A stretch of DNA of 64,000 nt from Candidatus Eiseniibacteriota bacterium (GCA_024276995.1 JAJRWB010000043.1:62001-126000), one strand, 5' to 3'; positions 34,131 to 43,789 are shown, counted from the stretch's first letter. Program-made: numbers and translations. Notes: generated by a model from the sequence alone, not told the origin.

Positions 34131-35183
34131 TCAGTTCGGCGGCATCTCCCGGATATACAGGTCGCGCTTCGGGTAGGGAATCTCGATTCCCGCCGATCGG
34201 AACTCCCGTATTACCCTGCAGTTCAGCCTGTCGACCACCCTTCCGCGAAGTACCGGCTCGTCGATCCACGCGAGGAGTTCGAAAACAAGGGCGGAATCGC
34301 CGAATTCACGGAACCGCACTCGCGGCTCCGGCGATTCGCACACATGTTCTTCCTCCAGGGCGGCGTTGGTGAGCACCTCTCTCACCTTGTCGATGTCGGA
34401 GTCGTACGCCACTCCCACGCGGACGCGCACCCGTTCCTTGTCATAAGGTCCGCCCGTCTCGTTGACGATCTTCGAATTGCCCATCACCGCGTTCGGAACG
34501 GTGATCTCGATGTCGTCTCTCGTCAGGATGCGGGTACTTCTCAAGCCGATGTCGGTCACCCTTCCCCGCTCCCCCGTATCGAGAATGATGAAGTCGCCGA
34601 GCTTGTAGGGCGAGTCGACGATGATGAAAATGCCCGAGAAGAGATTGGCGAGGGTATCTTTCGCCGCGAAACCGAGGGCGACTCCGGCGATACCGGCGGA
34701 GGCGACCCATCCGGTGATGTCGACGTGCCAGCTGACGAGTACGAAGTAGATCGCCGCGCCGAATACCAGGACGAAAGCGAGGTTCTCGAAAAGCGGCTGC
34801 GTTCTCGGTTGCACGAGCCGGTTCGGCCCTCTCCCGCGCCCCGCCGTCTCGAGCAGGATCCGTATGATCCCCACCGCGGCGAGCGCCCAGAGGAAAACGC
34901 CCATCGTTTTCGCCAGCCGCCGGAAGAGCGTTGTCGCCGTTTCGCCGAATCCGAACTGCGCGAAGGCGAGCGAGAACCCGATGAGGAGAAAGGTCCAGTG
35001 GATCGGCCTGTGGAGAATGCGGACGATCTTGTCGTCCACCTCGGTTTTCGTCTTCAGCGCGAGACGGAGAAGCACGCGCGTGCTGATCTGGTCCGCCAGG
35101 TACGCCGCGACAATGGCGGCGACGAAGTACGCGCCTCCACGGACATAGTGATTCTCGAAGAACAGCTCGATTCCCGCGTTCAT
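34131..35183 (-). CDS. MscS family mechanosensitive ion channel
   Basis: 350 residues; ATG with GGGGAGG. Four to five membrane segments up to residue 180, the pore-lining helix with V-A-S-A-G-I-A-G-V-A-L-G-F-A-A near 167-181, then K-D-T-L-A-N-L-F-S-G and the beta domain with G-D-F-I-I-L-D-T-G-E-R-G-R-V-T-D-I-G. The C-terminal alpha/beta domain ends P-Y-P-K-R-D-L-Y. This is the standard small-conductance channel layout for osmotic release in the inner membrane. It is convergent with the TPR glycosyltransferase. Confidence 0.93.
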   Translation of the reverse strand: MNAGIELFFENHYVRGGAYFVAAIVAAYLADQISTRVLLRLALKTKTEVDDKIVRILHRPIHWTFLLIGFSLAFAQFGFGETATTLFRRLAKTMGVFLWALAAVGIIRILLETAGRGRGPNRLVQPRTQPLFENLAFVLVFGAAIYFVLVSWHVDITGWVASAGIAGVALGFAAKDTLANLFSGIFIIVDSPYKLGDFIILDTGERGRVTDIGLRSTRILTRDDIEITVPNAVMGNSKIVNETGGPYDKERVRVRVGVAYDSDIDKVREVLTNAALEEEHVCESPEPRVRFREFGDSALVFELLAWIDEPVLRGRVVDRLNCRVIREFRSAGIEIPYPKRDLYIREMPPN

Positions 35184-35279
35184 GCGCCATGCCTCCCCGT
35201 GGACCACGGTTCGATCGTGTCGATGACCGTACCCGATCGTCCGGGAGAGGGCAACCGTGCCGGATGGGGGAGTGGTCCG

Positions 35280-37532
35280 TCACTTCACAAGCACCACGCG
35301 GATCGTCTGCCGATAGGGAGGCGCCTCGAGGCGCACGAAGTAGATTCCCGGCGCCATATCGTCCATGGCGATTCTGAGGGAGTGGTTTCCCCCCGGGAGC
35401 CTCCCTTCCGTCCGCCTCCCGACCTCCCGGCCGCGCACGTCGAAGAGAGTCCAGCGGACGGCCGCCGGGCGGGGGAGATGGAAGCTCACATTCACCCCCG
35501 AAGAGGCGGGCATCGGGCCGGTCGAAGAGAGACTCCATCCCTCTTCTTCCCCGGCCGCCGAGGGGATGCCCACCGTCGGGCCGTACTTGAGGGAGTGACC
35601 CCCGTCGGTCCACGGCTCGTAGTCGACGAACTCCCCCGCGGCGCCGATCTTCGAGGCGATCTCCTCGCCGTCGATGGTTCCCCAGTAATTGAATTCGGCC
35701 TGGACGGTGGGGCAGCCGTTGCATGTCAGGCTCAGCGGGGAGGACGACGCGACGAAATCATTCGCTTCATCGAGGCTCCCGCCAAGGGTCAAACGCGCGT
35801 CCGCGGCGAGATCGCCTCCCACCGCTTTGGAGATGAAGAAGGAATTCGAGATCGTCGTCGACGCATCTCCCGACGGGATGACGATCGCCTCGTCCCAAAG
35901 ATTCATACTCGTGAACCGGCATCCGGCGACACGGTTCACCCCGTGGGGGGCGACCTTCAGGTTGTAGAGAGGCATGAGGAAGGGCACTTTCCATGTGAAT
36001 TCGAAACCTCGTCCCGGGGCGCCGATCGTCACGCCGGTCGTGCCGTGGAGGAGGCGCGCCCCGTACGAGAGGGGGAGCGCCGTCCAGAAGGTCGAATCGG
36101 CGCCGCCGGTGCTCAGGAAGGTCACTCCTCCCCGGATTTTCACGCCGCCGCGGTAGCTTCCGGGGGAGACGAGCACCGTGTCCCCCGGCAGGGCGCAAGC
36201 GGCCGCCCAGGCGATTCCCGGGAACGGTTCGGGTACGGTCAGCACTTCCGGCGCGGGTCGTTCCGGAGACGCGCCTGCATACGGGGTGAAATCGCCCCCC
36301 CCGGTGAAACGGTCCCACCCGTCGTTGAAACATGGTCCCCCCGGAGCGGCGTTCCCGCAATCGTCGATCAGCCACGCCGTCACGGGAAAGGAGTCGAAAA
36401 ACTCGCACGTCCTGCCGCAGTAGGTCGGCACAAAGAGCGTTCCGAACGGGATATTCGCCCCGGCCCACGCTCGTCCCGGCTCTGCGGCGAAGTCGATCGT
36501 TTCCGGTTCGGGGAGGATCTCCACCGCCAGGTCGCCCCAGTGGAGCCATCGACCGCACCGTTCGACGATCTCGTCGGGCGCCCCGCAACCGGGGATGTCG
36601 GGGCCGACGTCGGTCCACGTTCCCGGCGCTGGGTAGTTCCCGTGCCCCCCGGCACCCCCGTGGACGTCGCCTCCGCACCCGGTGGCGTCGCACAAGTCGC
36701 ACGCCCAGTCGGATGTTCCCCCCACCCACACCACCGGGTGGGTACCGTCGGCGATGATCATCGACGAGGTGTCCCGTTCGGTGTAGTGGAGATGGAAATA
36801 GAAGGCGCACGACACGATTTCCGCCGTCTGCGGGTCGTCGGATGAGACCTTCACATTCAGATGCTCCCAGTCCCCCTCATGGTTGTTCACCCAATTGTTG
36901 TACGGATAGAAGAACCAGTACTGGATCACTACGTCGCCGCCGCTCCGGAAGAGATGGACGTACGTGGTGGCGTCGAGAGAGTCCGCCGGCGGATGGGCGG
37001 AGGAGCCGTTCGCCAGGAGATCCTCCCATTCGGCGGGGCAGTCGACGCCCGGTCCGCCGTAGTCGGGATAGAGCCTCACATAGTAGATGTAGTACGCCGC
37101 GCCCGGGGGGGCGCCCACGTAGGTGATCGCGTTGCCATCCCAGCCGAAGCCGGAGTAGTCGAACAAGGGGCTCGAAAAGGAGGGCGCCGGATTCCACCCG
37201 GGATCGGTGGTACGCGCCACGGTGACCACCTGCCCCGCCGCATTGTACACCGCCGCCCAGAGGAGATCGGCGGTGAGACCATCACTTCCCCGTCCCAGCA
37301 CCGTCACGGGGAGCGGTTTCATTCTGGAGTTTTCGCCGTCCGGGAAGACGAGCGACGGCCTGAACTTCATCGCCAGGTCGATCTCGTTTCCATCGTCGAT
37401 GCCGTTGCCGTCCAGGTCGGCGCCTTGCGCGGCGGACATGCCGCCGGCGGCGAGAACCGCCGCCGTCCACAGAATCGCCGCCGTCCTTCCTTTTCCCAGC
37501 CTTCCGAATCCGGTCCCGTCCCGCAACCTCAT
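35280..37532 (-). CDS. Vps62-like / beta-helix surface protein with T9SS-type tail
   Basis: 750 residues; ATG with GGGAGGGG. Signal peptide to about residue 38, then a short D-L-D-G-N-G-I-D-D-G calcium-type motif. Residues 60-330 contain Q-Y-W-F-F-Y-P-Y-N-N-W-V-N-N-H-E-G-D-W-E, the hallmark of Vps62/DUF946 domains better known from plants and fungi, and several cysteines. Residues 440-640 look like a right-handed beta-helix (P-G-S-Y-R-G-G-V-K-I). The end, from about 665, is a FlgD/T9SS sorting domain (L-F-D-V-R-G-R-E-V, P-G-I-Y-F-V-R-L). Secreted; activity unknown. Confidence 0.78.
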   Translation of the reverse strand: MRLRDGTGFGRLGKGRTAAILWTAAVLAAGGMSAAQGADLDGNGIDDGNEIDLAMKFRPSLVFPDGENSRMKPLPVTVLGRGSDGLTADLLWAAVYNAAGQVVTVARTTDPGWNPAPSFSSPLFDYSGFGWDGNAITYVGAPPGAAYYIYYVRLYPDYGGPGVDCPAEWEDLLANGSSAHPPADSLDATTYVHLFRSGGDVVIQYWFFYPYNNWVNNHEGDWEHLNVKVSSDDPQTAEIVSCAFYFHLHYTERDTSSMIIADGTHPVVWVGGTSDWACDLCDATGCGGDVHGGAGGHGNYPAPGTWTDVGPDIPGCGAPDEIVERCGRWLHWGDLAVEILPEPETIDFAAEPGRAWAGANIPFGTLFVPTYCGRTCEFFDSFPVTAWLIDDCGNAAPGGPCFNDGWDRFTGGGDFTPYAGASPERPAPEVLTVPEPFPGIAWAAACALPGDTVLVSPGSYRGGVKIRGGVTFLSTGGADSTFWTALPLSYGARLLHGTTGVTIGAPGRGFEFTWKVPFLMPLYNLKVAPHGVNRVAGCRFTSMNLWDEAIVIPSGDASTTISNSFFISKAVGGDLAADARLTLGGSLDEANDFVASSSPLSLTCNGCPTVQAEFNYWGTIDGEEIASKIGAAGEFVDYEPWTDGGHSLKYGPTVGIPSAAGEEEGWSLSSTGPMPASSGVNVSFHLPRPAAVRWTLFDVRGREVGRRTEGRLPGGNHSLRIAMDDMAPGIYFVRLEAPPYRQTIRVVLVK

Positions 37533-37719
37533 CCCATCCCCTCCCGTCACGCCGACCCGGCTCATTCCGCGCCGGCACGGGAGGGGCATATGCAGATCCC
37601 GTACCGCCGGCGAAACGCGTCCCGCCGCCGCCGCCGCCGATTTCGCCGTTGGAGGGGGTCATATCGTTGCCGTCCGCCGCCCATCGTATGGGCAGTCCGG
37701 TCGCGCCGAGACGAGAAAC

Positions 37720-37747
37720 CCCCCCGGAAGCGTTCGCCTCCGGGGGG
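37720..37747 (-). terminator. terminator hairpin downstream of the beta-barrel gene
   Basis: Arms CCCCCCGGA (37720-37728) and TCCGGGGGG (37739-37747) around a 10-base loop, 26 bases after the stop of the minus-strand gene at 37773. Read on the minus strand the stem is followed by a short T-containing stretch (GTTTCTC). A Rho-independent terminator with a weak tail. Confidence 0.6.
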
Positions 37748-37772
37748 AATCGATTCTGGAAGGGCGTTCCCC

Positions 37773-38420
37773 TCAGTCCATATCGAAGTAGACGGTCATG
37801 GTGGCCATCACGGTGCCGAAGGGACCGATGTTCCAGCCGCTTCCCTCCACCGAGGAGGTGCCGCTCCCCTGGAAATCGTCCTCGGTCTTGTTCTTCGAGT
37901 AACCGAATCCGAAGGTGTAGTCGCCGCCGAGAGAGACGGTCTCGCGGATGAAGTACTCGAAACCGAGCATGGCGGCCGCTCCGAACAAGAGGCTGGACGT
38001 CTTCTCCTCGAGGAGAGTTCCGTCGGAAGGATTCGACGATACCGACTTCGTATCCTTGTTCCGGGTCCAGCCGAAGTTCACCATGCCTCCGAGATAAGGA
38101 GTCACCCGGTCGGTGGTGGCCATGTTCTTCTGGATCCCCACGCCGGCGACGAGCGTCGTAACCGACTGCTCCGGATCCGAATTGCCGCTCACCGAGGCGT
38201 CCTGGGTGGTGTTGTTGTGGCCCAGGCCGGCGCGGATGAGGAGATACTTGTCGGGCCCCATGGCGTTCTTCAGGCCGATCGAGCCTCCCCGGATCGGGGT
38301 GACACCCAAGTTATCCAGTCCGTTGAAGGTGAAGGTCATCCCCATGTCGTTGGCGCCGAACACGGCAGCCGGGCCGACGAGGAAAGTGCAGAACAGAATC
38401 GCCAATACAGCCTTCTTCAT
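37773..38420 (-). CDS. small outer-membrane beta-barrel protein
   Basis: 215 residues; ATG with GGGAGGG. Signal peptide residues 1-22 (cleavage before A-N-D). The mature part alternates short amphipathic strands with polar loops (R-G-G-S-I-G-L-K, Y-L-L-I-R-A-G-L-G, T-T-L-V-A-G-V-G-I, L-G-F-E-Y-F-I-R, T-V-S-L-G-G-D-Y-T-F-G-F) and ends M-A-T-M-T-V-Y-F-D-M-D. Strands at start and end fit an 8-stranded OmpA/OmpW-like barrel. Fold is inferred from strand pattern; function unknown. Has its own TTGACA promoter and terminator, so monocistronic. Confidence 0.75.
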   Translation of the reverse strand: MKKAVLAILFCTFLVGPAAVFGANDMGMTFTFNGLDNLGVTPIRGGSIGLKNAMGPDKYLLIRAGLGHNNTTQDASVSGNSDPEQSVTTLVAGVGIQKNMATTDRVTPYLGGMVNFGWTRNKDTKSVSSNPSDGTLLEEKTSSLLFGAAAMLGFEYFIRETVSLGGDYTFGFGYSKNKTEDDFQGSGTSSVEGSGWNIGPFGTVMATMTVYFDMD

Positions 38421-38744
38421 GATGGTCCCTCCCATGGTTGAAGGCGTTTCGTCGTTGTACCGTCGCTCCTTCCCCCGGGGGAAATGGCGGCGGTGCTTTT
38501 CTTCTTCCGGAAGAATCCGCGACCCCGGCGGTCCGGATACGTCTCCCGGGAGGCGCCTGATTCGAGGCCGCCGAAAGGTAACTTTCTCACCGTTGAGTGT
38601 CAAGAAAAAAGAAAAGCCTGTAATGGCGTGAAATACAACGGGTTACAGAAGAATAAACCTTCCCGGGAGCGGGCGGGCCTTTTCTCTTCCTCTTGCGCCG
38701 TGTTCATCTTGCGGCTGTCGCGACGGGGCGGTACGCTCAGGTTC
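38421..38744. promoter_or_regulatory. divergent region with beta-barrel promoter
   Basis: On the minus strand TTGACA (38603-38598) with a 17-base spacer and TACCTT (38580-38575) makes a plausible promoter for the beta-barrel gene. This gives a 5' leader of about 150 bases. The AT-rich stretch 38600-38660 probably also holds the sulfatase promoter, not resolved. No gene or recognised RNA is seen. Confidence 0.45.
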
Positions 38745-40085
38745 ATGTGCCGACCGGTATTTTTCAGGGGAATCGCAGCGGCCCTCGTCGCAATCGCCTG
38801 CGGGTGCGGTGGTGGAGAGCGCGCCGGCGCGCCGCTCAATCTGCTGTTGATCACGGTCGACACGTTGCGCCCCGACCGGCTCGGGTGCTACGGGAACGAG
38901 CGGGCGCGAACGCCGTCGATCGATGCCCTTGCCGCGAGGGGGGCGACGGTGGCGACCGCCGCCACGTCGATCCCCGCCACGATCCCGAGCCTCTCGTCGC
39001 TTCACTCGTCCGCGCCCCCGTCGGAACGAGGACTCTTTGGGAACAGGGATATCCTCCCGCCCGACGCGGTCACCCTGGCGGAAGCACTCCGCGACGCGGG
39101 GTATGCCACCGAGGCGATCGTTTATGGCATCCCTTCCCAGGGGCGGGGTCTCGAACAGGGATTCCTCCGCTACAACGGCGCGCCGCCGGGGGAGGGGACA
39201 CTCCCTTCGGTCGGTTTCGGCGACGCCTCGGAAGTGGCGGAGCGGTTCGCGAAATGGGCGACCGATCCACCGGAAGAGCCCTTCTTCCTCTGGGTCCACT
39301 TCTGGGACCCCCACCAGGACTACACCCCGCCGGAGCGATTCGCCGCCCTCTACGGCAGCCGCCGGGAAGGTTACTCCACCATGACGCAGTTCAGCGACAT
39401 CTTCCATGGTGCCGCCGACCTGTCGCCCGAGGAGCTGGCGAACAGCCTCGGCCTGTACGACGGAGAGATCGCGTATGTCGACGAGAAGGTGGGGGAGATT
39501 CTCGCCGCCATCGACGGGAGCGGCCTTGCCGGGCGGACGGTGACGGCGTTCTCCGCCGACCATGGCGAGGATTTCCATGAGCACCACCGCTACGTCGGCC
39601 ACGGCCGCTTCTTCTATGAGAGCGCCCTGCGCATCCCGATGATGATCGCCGGTCCGAACGTCGATCCGGGAAGCGTCGTCGGGGGGACGGTGCGGATCAT
39701 CGACCTCGCACCGACGCTGCTCCGCCTTCTCGACGTCGAGCGACCGGCGGCGTTTCGCGGGAGGAGCTTCGCCGGAAGTCTCGCCGGTGGGGTGGTCCGG
39801 TCGCCGGGGCCCGTATTCTCCCTCCTCGAGGACGGTTCGATGATGGTCCGTTCCGGCTCGTGGAAGCTCGCTGTTCACCGGCAGACATCGACGGTGGAGC
39901 TGTACGACATCGACGCCGATCCGGGCGAAAGGGTGAATCTCGAGGCGGTGGAGGATTCCACGGAGAAGGCGCTCGAGGGAAAGCTCCGGAAGTGGGCCCT
40001 CACCTTCGCCGACAAGGCGGCCGCGCCCCGAAAGCTTCCCAAGCCGTTCGAGGAGCGTCTGCGCGCCCTCGGTTACATCGACTAG
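38745..40085 (+). CDS. sulfatase/alkaline phosphatase superfamily lipoprotein
   Basis: 446 residues from the ATG at 38745; no strong SD. A hydrophobic start ending A-I-A-C-G-C-G-G-G suggests a lipoprotein. Superfamily metal motifs: I-T-V-D-T-L-R-P-D-R-L-G-C-Y-G near 34-48 and S-A-D-H-G-E-D-F near 268. The usual sulfatase C/S-x-P-x-R nucleophile is absent; the equivalent place reads A-T-I-P-S-L-S-S near 80, so a Thr/Ser nucleophile without formylglycine is likely. This points to a phospho- or sulfo-hydrolase or transferase other than classical sulfatases. It ends R-A-L-G-Y-I-D as many relatives do. Confidence 0.85.
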   Translation: MCRPVFFRGIAAALVAIACGCGGGERAGAPLNLLLITVDTLRPDRLGCYGNERARTPSIDALAARGATVATAATSIPATIPSLSSLHSSAPPSERGLFGNRDILPPDAVTLAEALRDAGYATEAIVYGIPSQGRGLEQGFLRYNGAPPGEGTLPSVGFGDASEVAERFAKWATDPPEEPFFLWVHFWDPHQDYTPPERFAALYGSRREGYSTMTQFSDIFHGAADLSPEELANSLGLYDGEIAYVDEKVGEILAAIDGSGLAGRTVTAFSADHGEDFHEHHRYVGHGRFFYESALRIPMMIAGPNVDPGSVVGGTVRIIDLAPTLLRLLDVERPAAFRGRSFAGSLAGGVVRSPGPVFSLLEDGSMMVRSGSWKLAVHRQTSTVELYDIDADPGERVNLEAVEDSTEKALEGKLRKWALTFADKAAAPRKLPKPFEERLRALGYID

Positions 40086-40167
40086 GCCGTCTCCTCCCCA
40101 GCAGGCGGCGCGGCGCCCCCCGCCGCTGCTCAACTCGCCCCCGATTCCCGCTGATCCTAGGGGAGAA

Positions 40168-42116
40168 ATGCTGTTTGTTCCGATGGAGGCGAATGTCTTG
40201 AAGGGGGCCCTGTTCAGCACGGAGAAGAACAACTACACGCTCTACGGGGCGCTTTTCGGGCTGCTCTTTCTGGTTGTCGCCACGGTCTTCGATGCCCGCT
40301 TCCGCTGGGGACACGTCTCCCCGTCGATGCTGGCGACGGCGCAGCTCGCCGACCCGCTCCTGTGGATCATCGATACGGCGCCTTTCTTCCTCGGCTTCTT
40401 CGCGCGCATCGGCGGCATCCGGCAGGATCGGCTGCACGAGGCGCTCGACGGGCGGGACGACGTGATTCGCCGCCAGACGGAAGACCTGAGAGAGGCGCTC
40501 GCCGGGGCGGAAGAGGCGAACCGCGCGAAGAGCACTTTCCTCGCCAGCATGAGCCACTCATTCGCACGCCGATGAACGGCATTATCGGGATGAACGATCT
40601 TCTCCTCGAGACCGAGTTGACGGCGGAGCAGGAGGAGTACGCCGACGCGGTTCGGAGCAGCGGTGAGGCGCTTCTAGCATTGATCAACGACATACTCGAT
40701 TTTTCCAAGATCGAGGCGGGAAAACTCGAAATCGAGAGCGTCGACTTCGAACTGGTCGACCTGGTGGAGGAAACGGTGGCGCTCCTGGCGCACAAGGTGT
40801 CGGGGTGCGATCTCGAGCTGCTCGTCGAGGTCGATCCCGCCGTTCCCCGGTACGTGCGCGGCGATCCGACGCGACTTCGCCAGGTGTTGACGAACCTGAT
40901 CGGGAACGCGCTGAAGTTCACCGAAAAAGGGGAGATCCACGTGACGGCGGAGCTTCTGTCGCGTGGGGAGGGCGAAGAGGGGAGCGCCGTCCGTTTCGCC
41001 GTCAGGGATACCGGGATCGGCATCCCGCCCGAGGCGCAGAAGAAGCTGTTCATAAAGTTCAGCCAGGCCGATTCGTCGACCACCCGGAAGTACGGCGGCA
41101 CCGGGCTCGGCCTCGCCATCTGCCGGCAGCTCGCCCGGTTGATGGGGGGGGACGTGGAAGTCGAAAGCACGGCGGGGGAAGGATCGACGTTTTCCTTCAC
41201 TCTCCCGCTTCGCGAAGCGGAGTCGACCCCCTCGTCGCAGAGGATCGCCGCGCCTCCGGCGGCGTGCTTCCAGGATCTGCTGGTCTTCGTCATCGACGAC
41301 AACCGGACGAACAGGACGATCCTCCGGAAAGGTCTCGAGGGGGTGGGGTGCGATGTGGAGACCGCCGCCGGCGGGGAAGCGGGTCTCGCGGCGATCCGTC
41401 GCCGGCTTGATTCGACCCGACCGTTCCGGTTCGTCCTTCTCGACATGATGATGCCGGAAATGGACGGCATGGAGACGGCCCGCGTGATCCAGAGAGAGCG
41501 GTTCGATCCGTCACCGGTAATCATCATGATCTCGAGCATCGGAAACCGCCCGGCGCGCGCGGAAATCGAGGAGGCGGGGATCGCGAAGTGGATCGCGAAG
41601 CCGGTGCGCCGGAAGATGCTCCTCGCCGAACTCGGCCGATGGATGGGAGCGTCCGGTCGCCCCTGCTCCGGCGTCGACGTGCGGCCTCTTCTCGAGAAGA
41701 TCGGATGGCGCCGGGAGAGTCCGCCGCGCATTCTCGTCGCGGAGGACAACCCGGTGAACCGGAAGCTCGCCGAGCGGCTCCTCGCGAAACTCGGCCTTGA
41801 CGCGAAGGTGGTCGACGACGGCGCCGAGGCGGTGGACGCGTGTCGCGCCGGCGAATACGATTGCATCCTGATGGATGTGCAGATGCCCCGCATGGACGGT
41901 CTCGAGGCGACCGGTCTCATCCGTCGGGAAGAAGTGGGAAGGGAAGGGCACGTACCGATCATCGCCCTCACGGCGAACGCGATGAAGGGGGACCGGGAAC
42001 GGTTTCTCGCGGCCGGGATGGACGACTACGTGGCGAAACCGATCCGGAGGGGCGAGATAGTGCGGGCACTCGAAAACGTGCTTTCGAAAACGAACCGGGC
42101 CGCCAGGACTGTCTGA
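40168..42116 (+). pseudogene. hybrid histidine kinase, frameshifted at the H-box
   Basis: Two frames together make one kinase. From 40168: membrane segments near residues 24-42 and 60-85, coiled coil, then [10 protein letters not shown] followed by a wrong-frame S-F-A-R-R and stop. From 40559 on, in the next frame: [12 protein letters not shown], HisKA, HATPase (N-A-L-K-F, D-T-G-I-G-I, G-T-G-L-G-L-A) and two receiver domains ([15 protein letters not shown]; then [17 protein letters not shown]). One base is missing right after the phospho-acceptor His codon (CAC, 40555-40557): TC stands where a codon is expected. Either a real mutation or an assembly error; the rest is intact. Confidence 0.85.
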
Positions 42117-42153
42117 GCCGATCGTCGTCCGTTCCGGGTGCGTTCCCGTGCGG

Positions 42154-43614
42154 CTACGCCGTTGCGCGACCCTCTTCACTCCGCCCCGTCGTCATCAGGC
42201 TCACCGCAACGGTGAATACGAGAGAAAAGACGAACGTGGCGAACTTCAGGTCGATCGCGTCGTTCAACGCGCCGACATTGTTCCAGATGATGTTGGAGAT
42301 CGTGCCGGCGAGCATCCCGGCGAGTGCTCCGGAACGGGTGATCCGTTTCCACCGGAGCGACAGGAGAAGGGGTGGTCCGAAGGAGGAGCCGAGGCCCGCC
42401 CAGGCGTACGCCACCATGTCGTAGATCATCTCCTTGCTCGAGAAGGCGAGGACGAGCGCCACCAGGGCGACGCCGAGGGTGGCGAGGCGGCTGACGAGGA
42501 GGATCTTCTTTCCGTCCGTCTTCTCCTTTCCGAGAATGCGGACGTAGAAATCCTCCACCACCGCCGACGTGGCGACGAGGAGCTGCGAGTCGGCGGTCGA
42601 CATCATCGCCGCCACGGCGCCGGCGATGAAGATCCCCGCGAGCCAGCCGGGGAGGAGGAACTTCGCCACCAAGGGCATCACCATTTCAGGGTCGGCGAGG
42701 TCGGGGCCGAGGAGGCCGACGCCGACCATGCCGACGAGGGGCGCCGACCAGTACGCCACGAGCACCCAGCCGATCGCAACGCCCGCCCCCGTCTTCAGCT
42801 GGCGCACCCCTTTCGCCGCCATGTACCGGGTGAGCAGGTGCGGCTGGCCGAGATAGCCGAATCCCCACGAGAGCGAACCGATCATCACGCCGAAGAGGAA
42901 CGCCGCGCCCGTTTTTCCGCCCGAGAGGGTGAGCATCTCGGGGGCGCGAGCGGCGAGCGATTCGACGAACGCCGCCGGCCCGCCGAGGTGGAGGATGCCG
43001 ACCACCGGGAGGATCACCGCCACCGCCGCCATGAGCAGTCCCTGGAGGACGTCGGTCCACACCACGGCGAGGAGCCCGCCCATGAGGGTGTACGACGTGA
43101 CCACAAGCGCCCCGAGAATCAGCCCCCAGCCGTTACTCAGCCCGAAGGTGGCGGTGAGTATTTTCGCGCCGCCGACGAACTGGGCGGCCACGTAGGCGGT
43201 GTAAAAGAAGAGGATGATCACCATCGACACGGAGCGGAGGATCCTCGCGTGATCGCCGAAGCGCATCTCGAAATAGTCGGGGATCGTGAGGGCGCCGAGC
43301 TTCTCGGTGAGCCTGCGCAAAGGGATCGCGATGAGAATCCACGAGGTGAAGATGCCTGCGGCACTCCCGATGACCGTCCAGTACTCGGTGAAGCCGGCGG
43401 CGTACGCCGCCCCGGGAAGGCCGAGGAGGAACCAGGCGCTCTCCCCGGAGGCGCGTTCGCTGATCGCCGTGGCCACCGCGCCGAGACGGCACCCGGCGAG
43501 GAGGAAGTCGTCGAGCCGGCGCATCATCCGGCTCGCCCAGATGCCGAGGAAAAGGACGATCACCAGGTAGCCGAGAAGGCCGAAGAGGAGGGAGGTGTCG
43601 AGGCCGCCGCTCAC
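42154..43614 (-). CDS. sodium:solute symporter (SSS/PutP family)
   Basis: 486 residues; GTG overlapping the stop of the 31-residue gene upstream (GTGA). Thirteen or so membrane segments. The family pattern is visible as S-E-R-A-S-G-E-S-A-W-F-L-L-G-L-P-G near 52, Y-T-A-Y-V-A-A-Q-F near 138 and S-T-A-D-S-Q-L-L-V-A-T-S near 345, which holds the Na+ site residues. G-L-G-S-S-F-G-P late in the protein also fits PutP-like symporters. The substrate (proline, pantothenate or another solute) cannot be read from sequence. Tight coupling to the mini-protein suggests a two-component transporter. Confidence 0.92.
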   Translation of the reverse strand: MSGGLDTSLLFGLLGYLVIVLFLGIWASRMMRRLDDFLLAGCRLGAVATAISERASGESAWFLLGLPGAAYAAGFTEYWTVIGSAAGIFTSWILIAIPLRRLTEKLGALTIPDYFEMRFGDHARILRSVSMVIILFFYTAYVAAQFVGGAKILTATFGLSNGWGLILGALVVTSYTLMGGLLAVVWTDVLQGLLMAAVAVILPVVGILHLGGPAAFVESLAARAPEMLTLSGGKTGAAFLFGVMIGSLSWGFGYLGQPHLLTRYMAAKGVRQLKTGAGVAIGWVLVAYWSAPLVGMVGVGLLGPDLADPEMVMPLVAKFLLPGWLAGIFIAGAVAAMMSTADSQLLVATSAVVEDFYVRILGKEKTDGKKILLVSRLATLGVALVALVLAFSSKEMIYDMVAYAWAGLGSSFGPPLLLSLRWKRITRSGALAGMLAGTISNIIWNNVGALNDAIDLKFATFVFSLVFTVAVSLMTTGRSEEGRATA

Positions 43615-43706
43615 TCGTCGTCTCCCCCACGGACGATATACGCCACGGTGAGGGCGAAGAGAATGAGCCACGCGCCGACGACGACGATCAACGTGGAATA
43701 CGGCAA
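43611..43706 (-). CDS. 31-residue single-span symporter accessory protein
   Basis: A mini-gene: TTG at 43706 with GGGAGGAG five bases upstream, 31 codons and TGA overlapping the symporter GTG. The product is one membrane helix (residues 5-25, L-I-V-V-V-G-A-W-L-I-L-F-A-L) with a charged tail R-G-G-D-D-E. Very small membrane proteins are known partners of SSS and NSS symporters. Start, SD and overlap all support translation. Role in assembly or regulation of the symporter is inferred. Confidence 0.7.
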   Translation of the reverse strand: MPYSTLIVVVGAWLILFALTVAYIVRGGDDE

Positions 43707-43789
43707 GACGACTCCTCCCTTCGGGGGGATCGTATGCAGCGCGAGGGGGCGTGTCAACTCGGGAGGAGGGGGCGCGAGCCGGCGTCGTG

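Noticed and set aside
33915-36845. Very long plus-strand open frame (over 900 codons)
   Set aside because: It runs antisense to the MscS and Vps62-like genes and has Arg/His-rich, domain-free composition. It is a GC-skew shadow.
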